This document shows, piece by piece, positions 13,716 to 22,227 of a stretch of DNA of 23,248 nt. Under the pieces are notes generated by a model. It did no database searches. It saw nothing but the letters and a program-made list of their open reading frames with translations, and was not told where the DNA came from. This DNA comes from Deltaproteobacteria bacterium RBG_16_54_11 (lineage in GTDB: Bacteria > Desulfobacterota > B13-G15 > RBG-16-54-18). Position numbers and translations under genes: made by a program. The stretch covers positions 1 to 23,248 of the forward strand of contig MGQS01000001.1 of assembly GCA_001797905.1 (NCBI GenBank), in the 5' to 3' direction. Position 1 is the stretch's first letter. Each line of letters opens with the position of its first letter.

Positions 13716-14774
13716 ATGGGTTTTTTCGGTGGAAAAAAGAAGATGGTGCTGGGGTTGGATATCGGCACCAGCGCTGTCAAATTCGCGGATCTCAAGGATA
13801 CGGGAAAAGGCTACCAGGTAGAAAATATGGGCCTCACCCCTCTCCCGCCCGAGACTATTGTCGATGGGAGCTTAATGGATGCCACTACGGTAGTGGAAGC
13901 GATAGGGGAATTGATATCTCACTATAAGATAAAAAAGCGGGAGGTAGCCGTTTCTGTCTCCGGCCACTCGGTGATCGTCAAGAAGATTACCATGCCAAAG
14001 ATGTCCGAGTCAGAATTGGAAGAGAATATCTTGATCGAAGCGGAGCGTTACATCTCTTTCGATATCAATGACGTAAGCATTGACTTCCAGATACTGTCAA
14101 CCCCGGAAAAGGACATGGGAGAACATATGGAGATCCTTCTGGTCGCGGCAAAGAAGGATTTCGTCAATGATTACATTACCATCGTCAGAGAGGCCGGTTT
14201 GAGCCCCATGATTATTGACATAGATTCTTTTGCCTTGGAGAACGTGTACGAGCTGAACTACCCCCTGGAAATAGGGGATTTGGTTGCCCTCTGCGATATC
14301 GGGGCAAGCATAATGAATTTAAATATTGTCAGAGGGGGGAAATCCCTTTTTACGCGTGATATCTCAATCGGAGGCAATCTCTACACCGAGGAGATCCAAA
14401 AGGAACTGAGCGTCAATTTTGAAGAGGCGGAAAATCTGAAATTGGGTGGATCGTCAGAAAAAGGATCCCCGCATGTCATCGACAAGGTGTTTAACAAGGT
14501 CTCTTCTAATATTGCCCTGGAGATAGCCAAATCTTTGGACTTCTTCACCGCGACGTTTCCTGATGAGAAGGTGGCGCGTCTCTATCTCACCGGCGGATGC
14601 GCTAAGGCTCCCCGATTGAAGGATATCGTTTACGAGCGGGTGAACATACCGGTAGCCATACTCAACCCGTTTGCGAACATAGTAGTCAACCCGCGTGTCG
14701 TCGATCCGGAATATCTTAAGGAAATTAGTTCCTTGATGACCGTTAGTGTAGGGCTGGCTTCACGAAGGATATAA
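13716..14774 (+). CDS. pilM: Type IV pilus assembly protein PilM
   Basis: This 352-residue cytoplasmic protein has the actin-like fold of PilM. It shows the phosphate-binding loop GLDIGTSAVK (13-22), the strand LCDIGASIMNLNIV and the adenosine motif LYLTGGCAKAPRL, plus AVSVSGHSVIVKKI. PilM binds the N-terminal tail of PilN and connects the cytoplasmic motor proteins with the inner-membrane alignment complex. The start has GGTGA at 7 bases. It is the first of five contiguous genes in the conserved order pilM-N-O-P-Q, with 1 base to pilN. Length and motifs are normal for the family. Confidence 0.95.
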   Translation: MGFFGGKKKMVLGLDIGTSAVKFADLKDTGKGYQVENMGLTPLPPETIVDGSLMDATTVVEAIGELISHYKIKKREVAVSVSGHSVIVKKITMPKMSESELEENILIEAERYISFDINDVSIDFQILSTPEKDMGEHMEILLVAAKKDFVNDYITIVREAGLSPMIIDIDSFALENVYELNYPLEIGDLVALCDIGASIMNLNIVRGGKSLFTRDISIGGNLYTEEIQKELSVNFEEAENLKLGGSSEKGSPHVIDKVFNKVSSNIALEIAKSLDFFTATFPDEKVARLYLTGGCAKAPRLKDIVYERVNIPVAILNPFANIVVNPRVVDPEYLKEISSLMTVSVGLASRRI

Positions 14775-14775
14775 G

Positions 14776-15315
14776 ATGATCGAGATAAATCTACTCCCCG
14801 TCCGGGCAGCAAGAAAGAGAGAGTCTCTCCGATTCCAGCTCACCATGTTTTCCCTTATCCTCGTTTTCGTCCTCATCATTGTCGCCTATTTCAGCTGGAG
14901 CTCAGGTAAACGTGAGGCGCGCATTGATACCCAGTTAAAATTGGTTCAGGAAGACCTCGTTCGATTAGACAAGGAAGTAGGTGAGATAGACGAGTTAAAG
15001 CAGAGAAAGGCCAAACTTGAGCAGAAGCTGACCGTCATCAAAGATTTAGACAAAGGTAGGTTACGGGCAGCCTATATCTTGGGCGAGTTGAGCCAACGGA
15101 CGCCGGAGAAGGTGTGGATTGAATCCTTGGATAAGAGTGGAAAGGACTTAAAGATTGCCGGGGTGGCCTTGGACAACGAAACCATCGCTAATTTTATGGA
15201 TGTCTTAGGGCGTTCGAAATATTTCACGGGAGTAGAACTGGAGATCACTGAACAAATCGACAGAGGCGGTTTGAAATTGATGAAGTTCAGCCTCCACTGT
15301 TCAACCGTGCTGTAA
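14776..15315 (+). CDS. pilN: Type IV pilus assembly protein PilN
   Basis: This 179-residue protein starts with IEINLLP, the conserved PilN tail that docks into PilM. A single membrane helix follows (about 21-41), then a periplasmic coiled coil (about 45-95) and a small alpha/beta domain. PilN pairs with PilO to form the inner-membrane platform of the T4P machine. A GAAGGA ribosome site lies inside the end of pilM. Sequence identity in this family is low, so the call rests on the tail motif, the topology and the gene order, which all agree. Confidence 0.92.
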   Translation: MIEINLLPVRAARKRESLRFQLTMFSLILVFVLIIVAYFSWSSGKREARIDTQLKLVQEDLVRLDKEVGEIDELKQRKAKLEQKLTVIKDLDKGRLRAAYILGELSQRTPEKVWIESLDKSGKDLKIAGVALDNETIANFMDVLGRSKYFTGVELEITEQIDRGGLKLMKFSLHCSTVL

Positions 15316-15324
15316 GGAGAACAA

Positions 15325-15924
15325 ATGGCTCTATCACTGGATACCATACTTAAGCTGCCCACACTGCACAAGGCTGGAATTGTTGCCCTAATTTCGGTGG
15401 TCATCTTAGGGGCCTACTGGCAAGGGTTTCATCGTCAAAAAATGAAAAGAATTGCTGCCAAAGAATCTAAGTTGAACGATCTCATCCGGGATAGGAATAT
15501 AAAGGACAATATCGCCAAGGACAAGGATAAGTTCAAAGCTGAATTGGCGCGCATGAACGATGATCTCCAAAATATCATAACCAAATTGCCGGATCAGAAG
15601 GAAATACCTGCTCTATTGAAGGGCATTTCCAATATGAGCCAAGAGGCCGGATTGGAGGTCCTGTTGTTCAAACCCCAGGGGGAAACATCTCAACAATTTT
15701 ACTCCAGGGTTCCCGTAGAGCTAAAATTTGTGGGATCATATCATAAAATAGGGATGTTCTTTTATTATGTGGGGACCCTTCCCCGGATTGTCAACATCGA
15801 AAACTTCAACATTACAAATGCCCAACAAAAGAAAAAGGATGAACTTCTGTTGAATACCTCCTGTGTGGCGACGACATATAGGTACGTAGAGAGGGCGACG
15901 GCACCCCCAAAGGGGAAAAAGTAG
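15325..15924 (+). CDS. pilO: Type IV pilus assembly protein PilO
   Basis: This 199-residue protein has a short cytoplasmic N-terminus, one membrane helix (about 17-34, AGIVALISVVILGAYW), a coiled coil (about 42-85) and a periplasmic domain containing LPDQKEIPALLKGISNMSQEAGL, typical of PilO. PilO forms heterodimers with PilN and contacts the lipoprotein PilP. The start has a clear AAGGAGA ribosome site after the pilN stop. The C-terminus (TAPPKGKK) is short and basic. Gene order and topology make the call firm. Confidence 0.93.
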   Translation: MALSLDTILKLPTLHKAGIVALISVVILGAYWQGFHRQKMKRIAAKESKLNDLIRDRNIKDNIAKDKDKFKAELARMNDDLQNIITKLPDQKEIPALLKGISNMSQEAGLEVLLFKPQGETSQQFYSRVPVELKFVGSYHKIGMFFYYVGTLPRIVNIENFNITNAQQKKKDELLLNTSCVATTYRYVERATAPPKGKK

Positions 15925-15943
15925 CCGGATAGGCATAAGAAGA

Positions 15944-16516
15944 ATGGATCGAGAAGGGGGGGGTAAGGCATACATTATCTTCATCCTGGGTATCGTTATT
16001 GGCCTGTGTGCGCCTGCGTGCGATCAGCTACCTCTTCCCCTTGGCAAAAAAGGGAAGGAACAAAAGGCAACTGCGAAACCACCTCCACAACCTGCTCCCC
16101 AACAGGCTACCTCATCACCATCCGCCGCGCCAACACAGGAAGTCGAGCCTGATTATGTCTACGACCCCACAGGCAAGAGGGATCCTTTTCAGCCATTCAT
16201 CGCCGCGCAGACCCCTATTAAGCCCGTTGGTGAGGACATACCCGCTACTCCCCTCCAGAAATATGATCTCAGCCAACTAAAATTAGTAGCCATCATCGTT
16301 GGAACCGGGGAGGGCAGCGCGATGGTTGAGGATTCCGAGGGGAAGGGTTACATAATCAAAAAGGGGGTATACGTCGGGACGAATTTCGGCAAAGTAAAGA
16401 CAGTGCTCAAAGATCGGGTGATCATCGAGGAGCGGTATAAAGATTATACAGGTCAAGTAAGGGAAAAAGAGATTACTTTGAGATTACACCCCCCGGGGGA
16501 GGAAAAAGGCAGATGA
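15944..16516 (+). CDS. pilP: Type IV pilus assembly protein PilP
   Basis: This 190-residue protein has a hydrophobic signal segment (about 10-25) ending in APAC, a tolerable though not ideal lipobox with C26 as the likely lipidated residue. A proline-rich linker follows (about 45-70). The C-terminal PilP domain contains RDPFQPF (about 80), LKLVAIIVG, GYIIKKGVYVG and KDRVIIEERYKDYTGQ. PilP is an inner-membrane lipoprotein that links PilN/PilO to the N0 domain of the PilQ secretin. Its TGA overlaps the pilQ ATG in an ATGA junction. It starts 20 bases after pilO with a modest ribosome site. Confidence 0.92.
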   Translation: MDREGGGKAYIIFILGIVIGLCAPACDQLPLPLGKKGKEQKATAKPPPQPAPQQATSSPSAAPTQEVEPDYVYDPTGKRDPFQPFIAAQTPIKPVGEDIPATPLQKYDLSQLKLVAIIVGTGEGSAMVEDSEGKGYIIKKGVYVGTNFGKVKTVLKDRVIIEERYKDYTGQVREKEITLRLHPPGEEKGR

Positions 16517-19221
16517 AGAGCCTCAAACAAAGGAAAAAGGTGTATTGGTGGGCATCTCTATGCGCCGCCATCTTCTTGGTAATAGGGTGTGCTTCCCGGG
16601 AAAAGGCAGAACCCTTACCGGAATCAACCGCCATCCCCCACAATCTTGTTAAGAAGATATCAATCGAAGACAATGCCGAAGGGAAGCGGGTGATTATTGA
16701 GGGGGAAGCCCCCTTGTCCCATACATTCTTTAGGCTCATCTCCGAACCGTTGCAGCTGCTGGTCGATATCCCGCAGGCAACACTGGCTCCGGAAGCCGCT
16801 ATTCCCATAACGATCGGCGATGGCGTTATACAAGAGATCGCTGCCATTCAGCGCGATGGAGACGTTGAGGTGTCCATCAGCCTGAATAAGCTGGTCAGAT
16901 ATCAAGTCCAGAAAGAAGGCAACCTCCTTTCTATTGTCGTGGGGAGACAAAGTCCGCTTCTCGCAAAGGAAGAAGAGAAAAAAGGGGAGGCGCGGATGGT
17001 GAGCGAGATGCCGTCTTCGGTAAAGGAGGAGGGCATCGAGAAAGGATCGGTTCCTGCCAAGAGCTTAGTCGATGTTTTTGTGGATACCTCGCGGAAAGAT
17101 AGGATTATTTTACAGTTGAAAGCGGACGGACAAGTAGGGGATTATGATTCTTTTGGTTTACAGAAGCCGACCAGGTTGGTGATAGATGTCTGGAAGATAA
17201 AGAGGCGGTTCGGCAAAAAGCCGGTCTCGGTTAACTCACCTTATGTGAAAAAAGTGCGTTTCGGTGATTACCCTAAAAAGGTCAGGGTGGTCCTTGATAT
17301 TCCCTTAAAGTCCCTGCCCAGCTACAGGGTGGATCGCATCGGCAATGCCCTCATCATCGTCCTGGGAAAGAAGGAAGCGGTAGCAGCGACGGCACCAGCG
17401 GCGCCCACGGCACTCGAAAAGGGGGTAGTCAGGGAAGAGGAAAAGGTTTCTCCTGTAATGCCTGTAGCTGCTAAACCTGTAACCGGCGAGATCATCGGAA
17501 TAGATTTTAAACAGCTTGAGGATAAATCCAGGATTATTATTGCCACCTCGGCAAAGGCCCCCTATCAAATTACCAAGGGCCCGGAGAATACCGTATTGTT
17601 GGACGTGCAAGGGATGACGGTCCCGCCAAAACTCAGAAGACCCTTGGATACCCATGAGTTCTCAAGCCCGGTACTCCTGATTACCCCTGTCAATGTTACG
17701 GTAGGCGCTAAAAAGGGCACACAGGTCGTCGTAAAGCTGAGAAAGATGGTAGCCTTCGACGTTAAACAGGAAAATGATAGGATTTACGTCGACTTTGAAA
17801 GGGCTGAGGAGTTCAAAGGTGAAAAGCCACAACCAATAGAGGTGGTCACCGTAAAAAAGCCGCCTGCTGAAAAGGCAGCAGAAGGACCGACAGAGGTAAA
17901 GAAAGAAGAGCCGGTAAAAAAGGAAGAGATTGCTCCACCGACGCTGAAGGCTGAACCAGCTGTTCCCATTCAGAGAGAAGGAGCAGGGCAAAAGATCTAC
18001 ACTGGAAAGAAGATTACCCTGGATTTTAAAGACGCCGATATCGCCAACATCCTGCGACTCTTTGCCGAGGTGAGCGACCTGAATATCATAGCCTCCGGGG
18101 ATGTCAAGGGGACGGTTACCGTCCGACTCGTTGATGTCCCATGGGATCAGGCCTTTGACATCGTCCTCCAGGCGAACAATCTGGGGGCGGAAAGGATAGG
18201 AAACGTCGTCAGGATAGTCCCCTTGGAGCGCTTAAGCGCGGAACGGAAGATCAGGGCAGAGGCAACCAAGGTCACGGAGGAGATCGAACCGCTTGTCACC
18301 GAGGTGATACCGATCAACTACGGCGATGCAAAGAATATCGGCGACACAGGGATCAAGCCGATCCTGAGCAGCAGGGGAAGGGTGGTTGTTGATGAGCGCA
18401 CCAATACCCTCATCGTAACGGACATCCGGACCAACGTGGAAAAGGCAAAGCTGCTGGTGCGGACCCTCGACGCCCAGACCCCGCAGGTCCTGATCCAGGC
18501 CCAGGTCATCGAGGCCAACCTCGACTTTAGCCGGGAGCTGGGTATTTCCTGGGGGGGGAGTTTCCAAACCGGTAATTCAAGCGGCAGTTTGACAGCTTCA
18601 GGGGCGAGCAGCGGTGACTTCGTAGTCGATATCCCTGCTGCGGCGGGTTCTGGGGCCGGCGGCGCCATCCAATTCCTGATGGCGAATCTACAAAATACCC
18701 AATCTCTGCGGGTAAAGATCTCTGCCCTGGAGTCAACGGGGCAGGGAAGGGTAATATCCAGCCCTCGTCTCACTACGCTGGATAATACCGAGGCATCGAT
18801 AGAGCAGGGGCTGCGCATACCTTACATAAAGCTTACAGCGGAGGGTACGGCTACTACCGACTTCATCGAGGCCAATCTGAAGTTGACCGTTACCCCCCAC
18901 GTGACTGCCGATGGATATGTCAGGATGGAGCTCGATGTAAAGAAGGATACCCCTGACGATTCTGTTTCAGTACTTGGCGTGCCATCTATCGATAAGAAGG
19001 AGGTCAAGACAGAGGTCCTGGTCAAGGATGGCGAGGTGGTGGTAATCGGCGGAATCTATACGTATACCAAGACCAGCAGCGTTGACGCCGTCCCCTTCTT
19101 TTATAAGATCCCTTTGCTCGGGTGGCTGTTCCAAAAGAGGGTAAAAGATGATAACAAGAGGGAACTCTTGATCTTTATCGCCCCCACTATCGTGCAGCCA
19201 AGGAGGATTATAACTCAATAA
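16513..19221 (+). CDS. pilQ: Type IV pilus secretin PilQ with three AMIN-like domains
   Basis: This 902-residue outer-membrane secretin forms the pore for the pilus. The N-terminal signal ends in LVIGC, a good lipobox with C26, so the protein may be lipidated. Three AMIN-like beta domains follow (about 46-145, 185-285, 325-428), then a charged linker rich in K, E and P (430-495). Next are the STN/N0 domain (about 500-570, ITLDFKDADIANILRLFAEV), the N1 domain (about 590-660) and the secretin domain (about 720-895) with VISSPRLTTLDN and VPFFYKIPLLGWLF. AMIN domains bind peptidoglycan. It is last in the pilM-Q operon and is coupled to pilP by ATGA. Confidence 0.95.
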   Translation: MKSLKQRKKVYWWASLCAAIFLVIGCASREKAEPLPESTAIPHNLVKKISIEDNAEGKRVIIEGEAPLSHTFFRLISEPLQLLVDIPQATLAPEAAIPITIGDGVIQEIAAIQRDGDVEVSISLNKLVRYQVQKEGNLLSIVVGRQSPLLAKEEEKKGEARMVSEMPSSVKEEGIEKGSVPAKSLVDVFVDTSRKDRIILQLKADGQVGDYDSFGLQKPTRLVIDVWKIKRRFGKKPVSVNSPYVKKVRFGDYPKKVRVVLDIPLKSLPSYRVDRIGNALIIVLGKKEAVAATAPAAPTALEKGVVREEEKVSPVMPVAAKPVTGEIIGIDFKQLEDKSRIIIATSAKAPYQITKGPENTVLLDVQGMTVPPKLRRPLDTHEFSSPVLLITPVNVTVGAKKGTQVVVKLRKMVAFDVKQENDRIYVDFERAEEFKGEKPQPIEVVTVKKPPAEKAAEGPTEVKKEEPVKKEEIAPPTLKAEPAVPIQREGAGQKIYTGKKITLDFKDADIANILRLFAEVSDLNIIASGDVKGTVTVRLVDVPWDQAFDIVLQANNLGAERIGNVVRIVPLERLSAERKIRAEATKVTEEIEPLVTEVIPINYGDAKNIGDTGIKPILSSRGRVVVDERTNTLIVTDIRTNVEKAKLLVRTLDAQTPQVLIQAQVIEANLDFSRELGISWGGSFQTGNSSGSLTASGASSGDFVVDIPAAAGSGAGGAIQFLMANLQNTQSLRVKISALESTGQGRVISSPRLTTLDNTEASIEQGLRIPYIKLTAEGTATTDFIEANLKLTVTPHVTADGYVRMELDVKKDTPDDSVSVLGVPSIDKKEVKTEVLVKDGEVVVIGGIYTYTKTSSVDAVPFFYKIPLLGWLFQKRVKDDNKRELLIFIAPTIVQPRRIITQ

Positions 19222-19255
19222 CACCTTTTTCTCCTTCCGTACTTGTATCTTTCTT

Positions 19256-19279
19256 CAAAGGCCTCTTCGGAAGCCTTTG
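19256..19279 (+). repeat. Hairpin with TTCG loop between pilQ and the amidase gene
   Basis: CAAAGGC and GCCTTTG enclose CTCTTCGGAA, in which TC and GA can pair around TTCG. This gives a stem of about ten positions with one mismatch and a very stable loop type. No T-run follows, so it is not a standard terminator; it may stabilise or process the mRNA. Confidence 0.5.
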
Positions 19280-19294
19280 CCGATATCGTGAAGA

Positions 19295-20551
19295 ATGATG
19301 AAAAAATCCCTGGTGTCAGCAGTCATTTCCGTTCTCTTGTGTGTCTCAGCATTCAATCCCCTTCTTGACAGCATCCATCAGGCCCTTGCCGGCCAAAAAA
19401 CTCACTATGTCAGGTCTCGGAACTATGCCGTGGTCAAAGAGATCAGGTACTGGTCAGGTGCCACGCACACCCGCATTGTCATTGATCTCGACCAGGAGGT
19501 CGTTTACAAGGAACAACTCCTCAAAAGGGATAGTGCGCTTGATAAACCGCCGCGTCTCTGTATAGACCTCACCGTTGCCAAACTCAGCCCTCAACTCAAA
19601 GAGCCCATACCCATTGAGGCCGGACTTCTCAAGAGGGTCCGCGCCGGACAGTACACCCCTGATACCGTGCGCGTCGTGCTGGATCTGGAGAGTGTTGCCG
19701 ACTACAAGATCTTTCCCTTGAGCGATCCTTTCCGCGTGGTTATCGATGTCTTGGGGACTTCTCAAGCGCCCCAGAAAGAGGAGACCTCCAAATTGCCTCT
19801 CCCCTCCCAGGCCCAACAACCTCAGCCCTTTAAACTGGTGTTAGATCCTGGGCACGGGGGCGAGGACCCCGGAGCCGTAGGACCGACAGGGCTCAAGGAA
19901 AAGGATGTCGTCTTGCGGATCTCCACCAAGGTGAGAGACAAGGTTAGAAAAGAGCTGGGATGGGATGTTGTCATGACCCGCGAGGATGATCGCTTCATCC
20001 GCCTGGAGGATAGAACCGCCGTCGCCGCGACAAAGGAAGGGAAACTTTTCGTCTCCATTCATGCCAATGCCTGTAAGGATAGAAGCATCAGGGGGATAGA
20101 GAGCTTTGTTATCGGCACTACCACTAACAGGGATGCATTGCGACTGGCGGCGAAAGAGAATAACATCTCGCCTCGACAGGTGAGCGATCTACAGATCATC
20201 CTCACCGACCTCAAACTGAATGATCCTATGAAGGTTATTCCTTCACGCCAGCTTGCCGAATGTGTCCAGATGGCCTTGGTGAGCAGCCTTCACAAGAGAT
20301 TCGGGCAGGCAAAAGACCTTGGGGTCAAGCAAGCCCCCTTTATTGTGCTCGTGGGAGCGGAAATGCCGTCAATCCTCGTTGAGGTCTCTTTTATTAGTAA
20401 TCACGTGGAGGAGAGGATGCTGCGAGACCAGCGCTATCTCGATGCAATAGCAGATGCCATCGTCGAAGGGCTCAAGAAGTATGCCCAGGATGCCGAGATG
20501 GTAAAAGGTCAACGCTCTTTGTCTGCTTCTACGGCCCGCAGCTCTAATTGA
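19295..20551 (+). CDS. N-acetylmuramoyl-L-alanine amidase, AMIN domain plus Amidase_3
   Basis: This 418-residue exported enzyme cleaves the amide bond between N-acetylmuramic acid and the stem peptide. It has a signal peptide (about 1-32), an AMIN domain (about 45-152) and a zinc-dependent Amidase_3 domain (about 180-398). The metal ligands are H187 in DPGHGGEDPG, E202 in KEKDVVL and H256 in SIHAN; E363 in EVSFISN is the catalytic glutamate. It resembles AmiA/AmiC of cell division. It follows pilQ in the same direction after 73 bases, and both carry AMIN domains, so a role in fitting the secretin through the wall is plausible. Two adjacent ATG codons (19295, 19298) could serve as the start. 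Its last 43 bases overlap recJ, which is convergent. Confidence 0.93.
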   Translation: MMKKSLVSAVISVLLCVSAFNPLLDSIHQALAGQKTHYVRSRNYAVVKEIRYWSGATHTRIVIDLDQEVVYKEQLLKRDSALDKPPRLCIDLTVAKLSPQLKEPIPIEAGLLKRVRAGQYTPDTVRVVLDLESVADYKIFPLSDPFRVVIDVLGTSQAPQKEETSKLPLPSQAQQPQPFKLVLDPGHGGEDPGAVGPTGLKEKDVVLRISTKVRDKVRKELGWDVVMTREDDRFIRLEDRTAVAATKEGKLFVSIHANACKDRSIRGIESFVIGTTTNRDALRLAAKENNISPRQVSDLQIILTDLKLNDPMKVIPSRQLAECVQMALVSSLHKRFGQAKDLGVKQAPFIVLVGAEMPSILVEVSFISNHVEERMLRDQRYLDAIADAIVEGLKKYAQDAEMVKGQRSLSASTARSSN

Positions 20552-22227
20552 AGCCTCTTTACCCCTTGCCAATCATTCATCTTTGGATGAAAGGCTATCC
20601 GCACTTCGGCGGGGAGTTGCGCGCCGAGGGACCCCATGCCGAAACCGATAACCTCATAGGCCCTTTGTTTCCCCCTCAGAGCGAACTTTATAGTATCTTT
20701 ACCCAGGATCCTGATATCGTGGATCGGAAGTTTTTCTTTCGTGGAAAAGATGGGCCTGGGGTTGGCCGACCCATAGGGCGGGAAAAAAGAGAGATAGTTT
20801 AAGAGTTCAGGGGTGATCTCCTCCAGGTCTACTGCTGCATCGATAGAAATAGTCGGCATGAAATCCGCGTCTCCCAATTTCCTCTTGACGGCCTCTTCGA
20901 AACTATCTCGAAAGACTTCGATCTTATCGCGGCTGATTTTCAGGCCGGCGGCATATTTGTGTCCGCCGAACCCCAGGAGATGCTCTTCACACTCCTGAAG
21001 ACCTTCATATACATGGAACCCAGCAATGCTCCGCGCTGATCCCTTACCTGCATCCCCCTCCAGGGCGATTAGGATAGTCGGCCGCCGGAACTCTTCTGCA
21101 AGTTTGGAGGCGACAATCCCGATGACTCCGGGATGCCAAGCGTCCGAGCTCAGCACCAGGCTTTTTTGGCCTTGAAGCCCATCCCGCTCTATATCCTCTT
21201 TTGCTTCCTTATACAACCTCTCTTCGATGCCCTGACGCTCCCGATTGGCCTGATCAAGCTCTGCGGCAATGCTACGAGCCCGGCCGTACGCATCCGCGAG
21301 GAGAAGCTCCACCCCCAGCTGACCAGTAGCTACCCTTCCTCCTGCATTCAGGCGTGGCGCCAGCCGAAAGGCCACGTGTCCTGTGGAGATCTCCTCCTTT
21401 CCTATGCCGCTCACCTCTTTGAGCGTGATCAGTCCCGGTCGAACGGTGTCTTTCAATTCTTTAAGACCATACATCACCAAAACCCTGTTTATGTCCACCA
21501 GAGGGACGATATCCGCTATAGTTCCCAAAGCGACCAGGTCCAGGTAGCAACGCAGGTTTGGCTCCTGGCTGTCCTGCCAGAAAGCGCTCTCTCTGAGCCT
21601 GCTGCGCAACGCTACCACGAGATGGAAGGCCACACCCACCCCGGCCAACCCTTTGAAAGGGAAAGGGCAATCAGGTCGGAGCGGATCAAGCACGGCGTAG
21701 GCTAGGGAGGGTAGGGCGGGGACCTCATGGTGATCCACGACGATGGTATCCATGCCCAGTTGCCGGGCAAGTTGTATCTCTTCCCGGTCGCTGATGCCGC
21801 AATCCACGCAGATCAAAAGCTTTGTCCCTTGGGCGGCAATCTTTTTGACGGCTTCCGGGTTAAGACCATAGCCTTCCATCAATCTATGGGGGATATAATA
21901 AGAAGGCTTGATCCCCATCGAGCGCAGAAAGTCCATTAACAGGGCACAAGCAGTGATGCCATCAGCATCATAGTCTCCATAGATCGAGATTTGCTCTTTT
22001 TTTTGCAGGGCGCTTATTATCCTCTCCACCCCCTTGTCCATATCTTTCATGAGAAAGGGGTTATAGAGATGATGGAGCACAGGCGACAGGAATTTTTGCC
22101 CGTCCTGAGGGGTTGTGATCCCGCGTTTAATTAAAAGGTGAGCAACCAAGGGCGGTATATCCAGCTGTTTACTCAATTCCTCTTTTAATGGGGCGGGACA
22201 GTTGAATACATCCCATCGCATATTCAT
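20509..22227 (-). CDS. recJ: Single-stranded-DNA-specific exonuclease RecJ
   Basis: This 572-residue protein has the DHH and DHHA1 domains of RecJ. Motif I is YGDYDADG (83-90), motif II is CVDCG (140-144), motif III is VVDHHEVP (163-170) and motif IV includes LGTIADIVPL (234-243). A HPGVIG segment (365-370) and the DHHA1 motif GGHKYAAG (421-428) follow, then a C-terminal OB-fold region. RecJ degrades single-stranded DNA 5' to 3' using Mn2+ or Mg2+ in recombination and mismatch repair. Its ATG overlaps the pyrD TGA (ATGA on the minus strand), so it is translated with pyrD. The 3' end runs into the amidase gene. Confidence 0.96.
   Translation of the reverse strand: MNMRWDVFNCPAPLKEELSKQLDIPPLVAHLLIKRGITTPQDGQKFLSPVLHHLYNPFLMKDMDKGVERIISALQKKEQISIYGDYDADGITACALLMDFLRSMGIKPSYYIPHRLMEGYGLNPEAVKKIAAQGTKLLICVDCGISDREEIQLARQLGMDTIVVDHHEVPALPSLAYAVLDPLRPDCPFPFKGLAGVGVAFHLVVALRSRLRESAFWQDSQEPNLRCYLDLVALGTIADIVPLVDINRVLVMYGLKELKDTVRPGLITLKEVSGIGKEEISTGHVAFRLAPRLNAGGRVATGQLGVELLLADAYGRARSIAAELDQANRERQGIEERLYKEAKEDIERDGLQGQKSLVLSSDAWHPGVIGIVASKLAEEFRRPTILIALEGDAGKGSARSIAGFHVYEGLQECEEHLLGFGGHKYAAGLKISRDKIEVFRDSFEEAVKRKLGDADFMPTISIDAAVDLEEITPELLNYLSFFPPYGSANPRPIFSTKEKLPIHDIRILGKDTIKFALRGKQRAYEVIGFGMGSLGAQLPAEVRIAFHPKMNDWQGVKRLQLELRAVEADKER

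Noticed and set aside
21133..21705. 190-codon open frame opposite recJ
   Set aside because: The recJ motifs on the other strand are unmistakable; this frame is its shadow.
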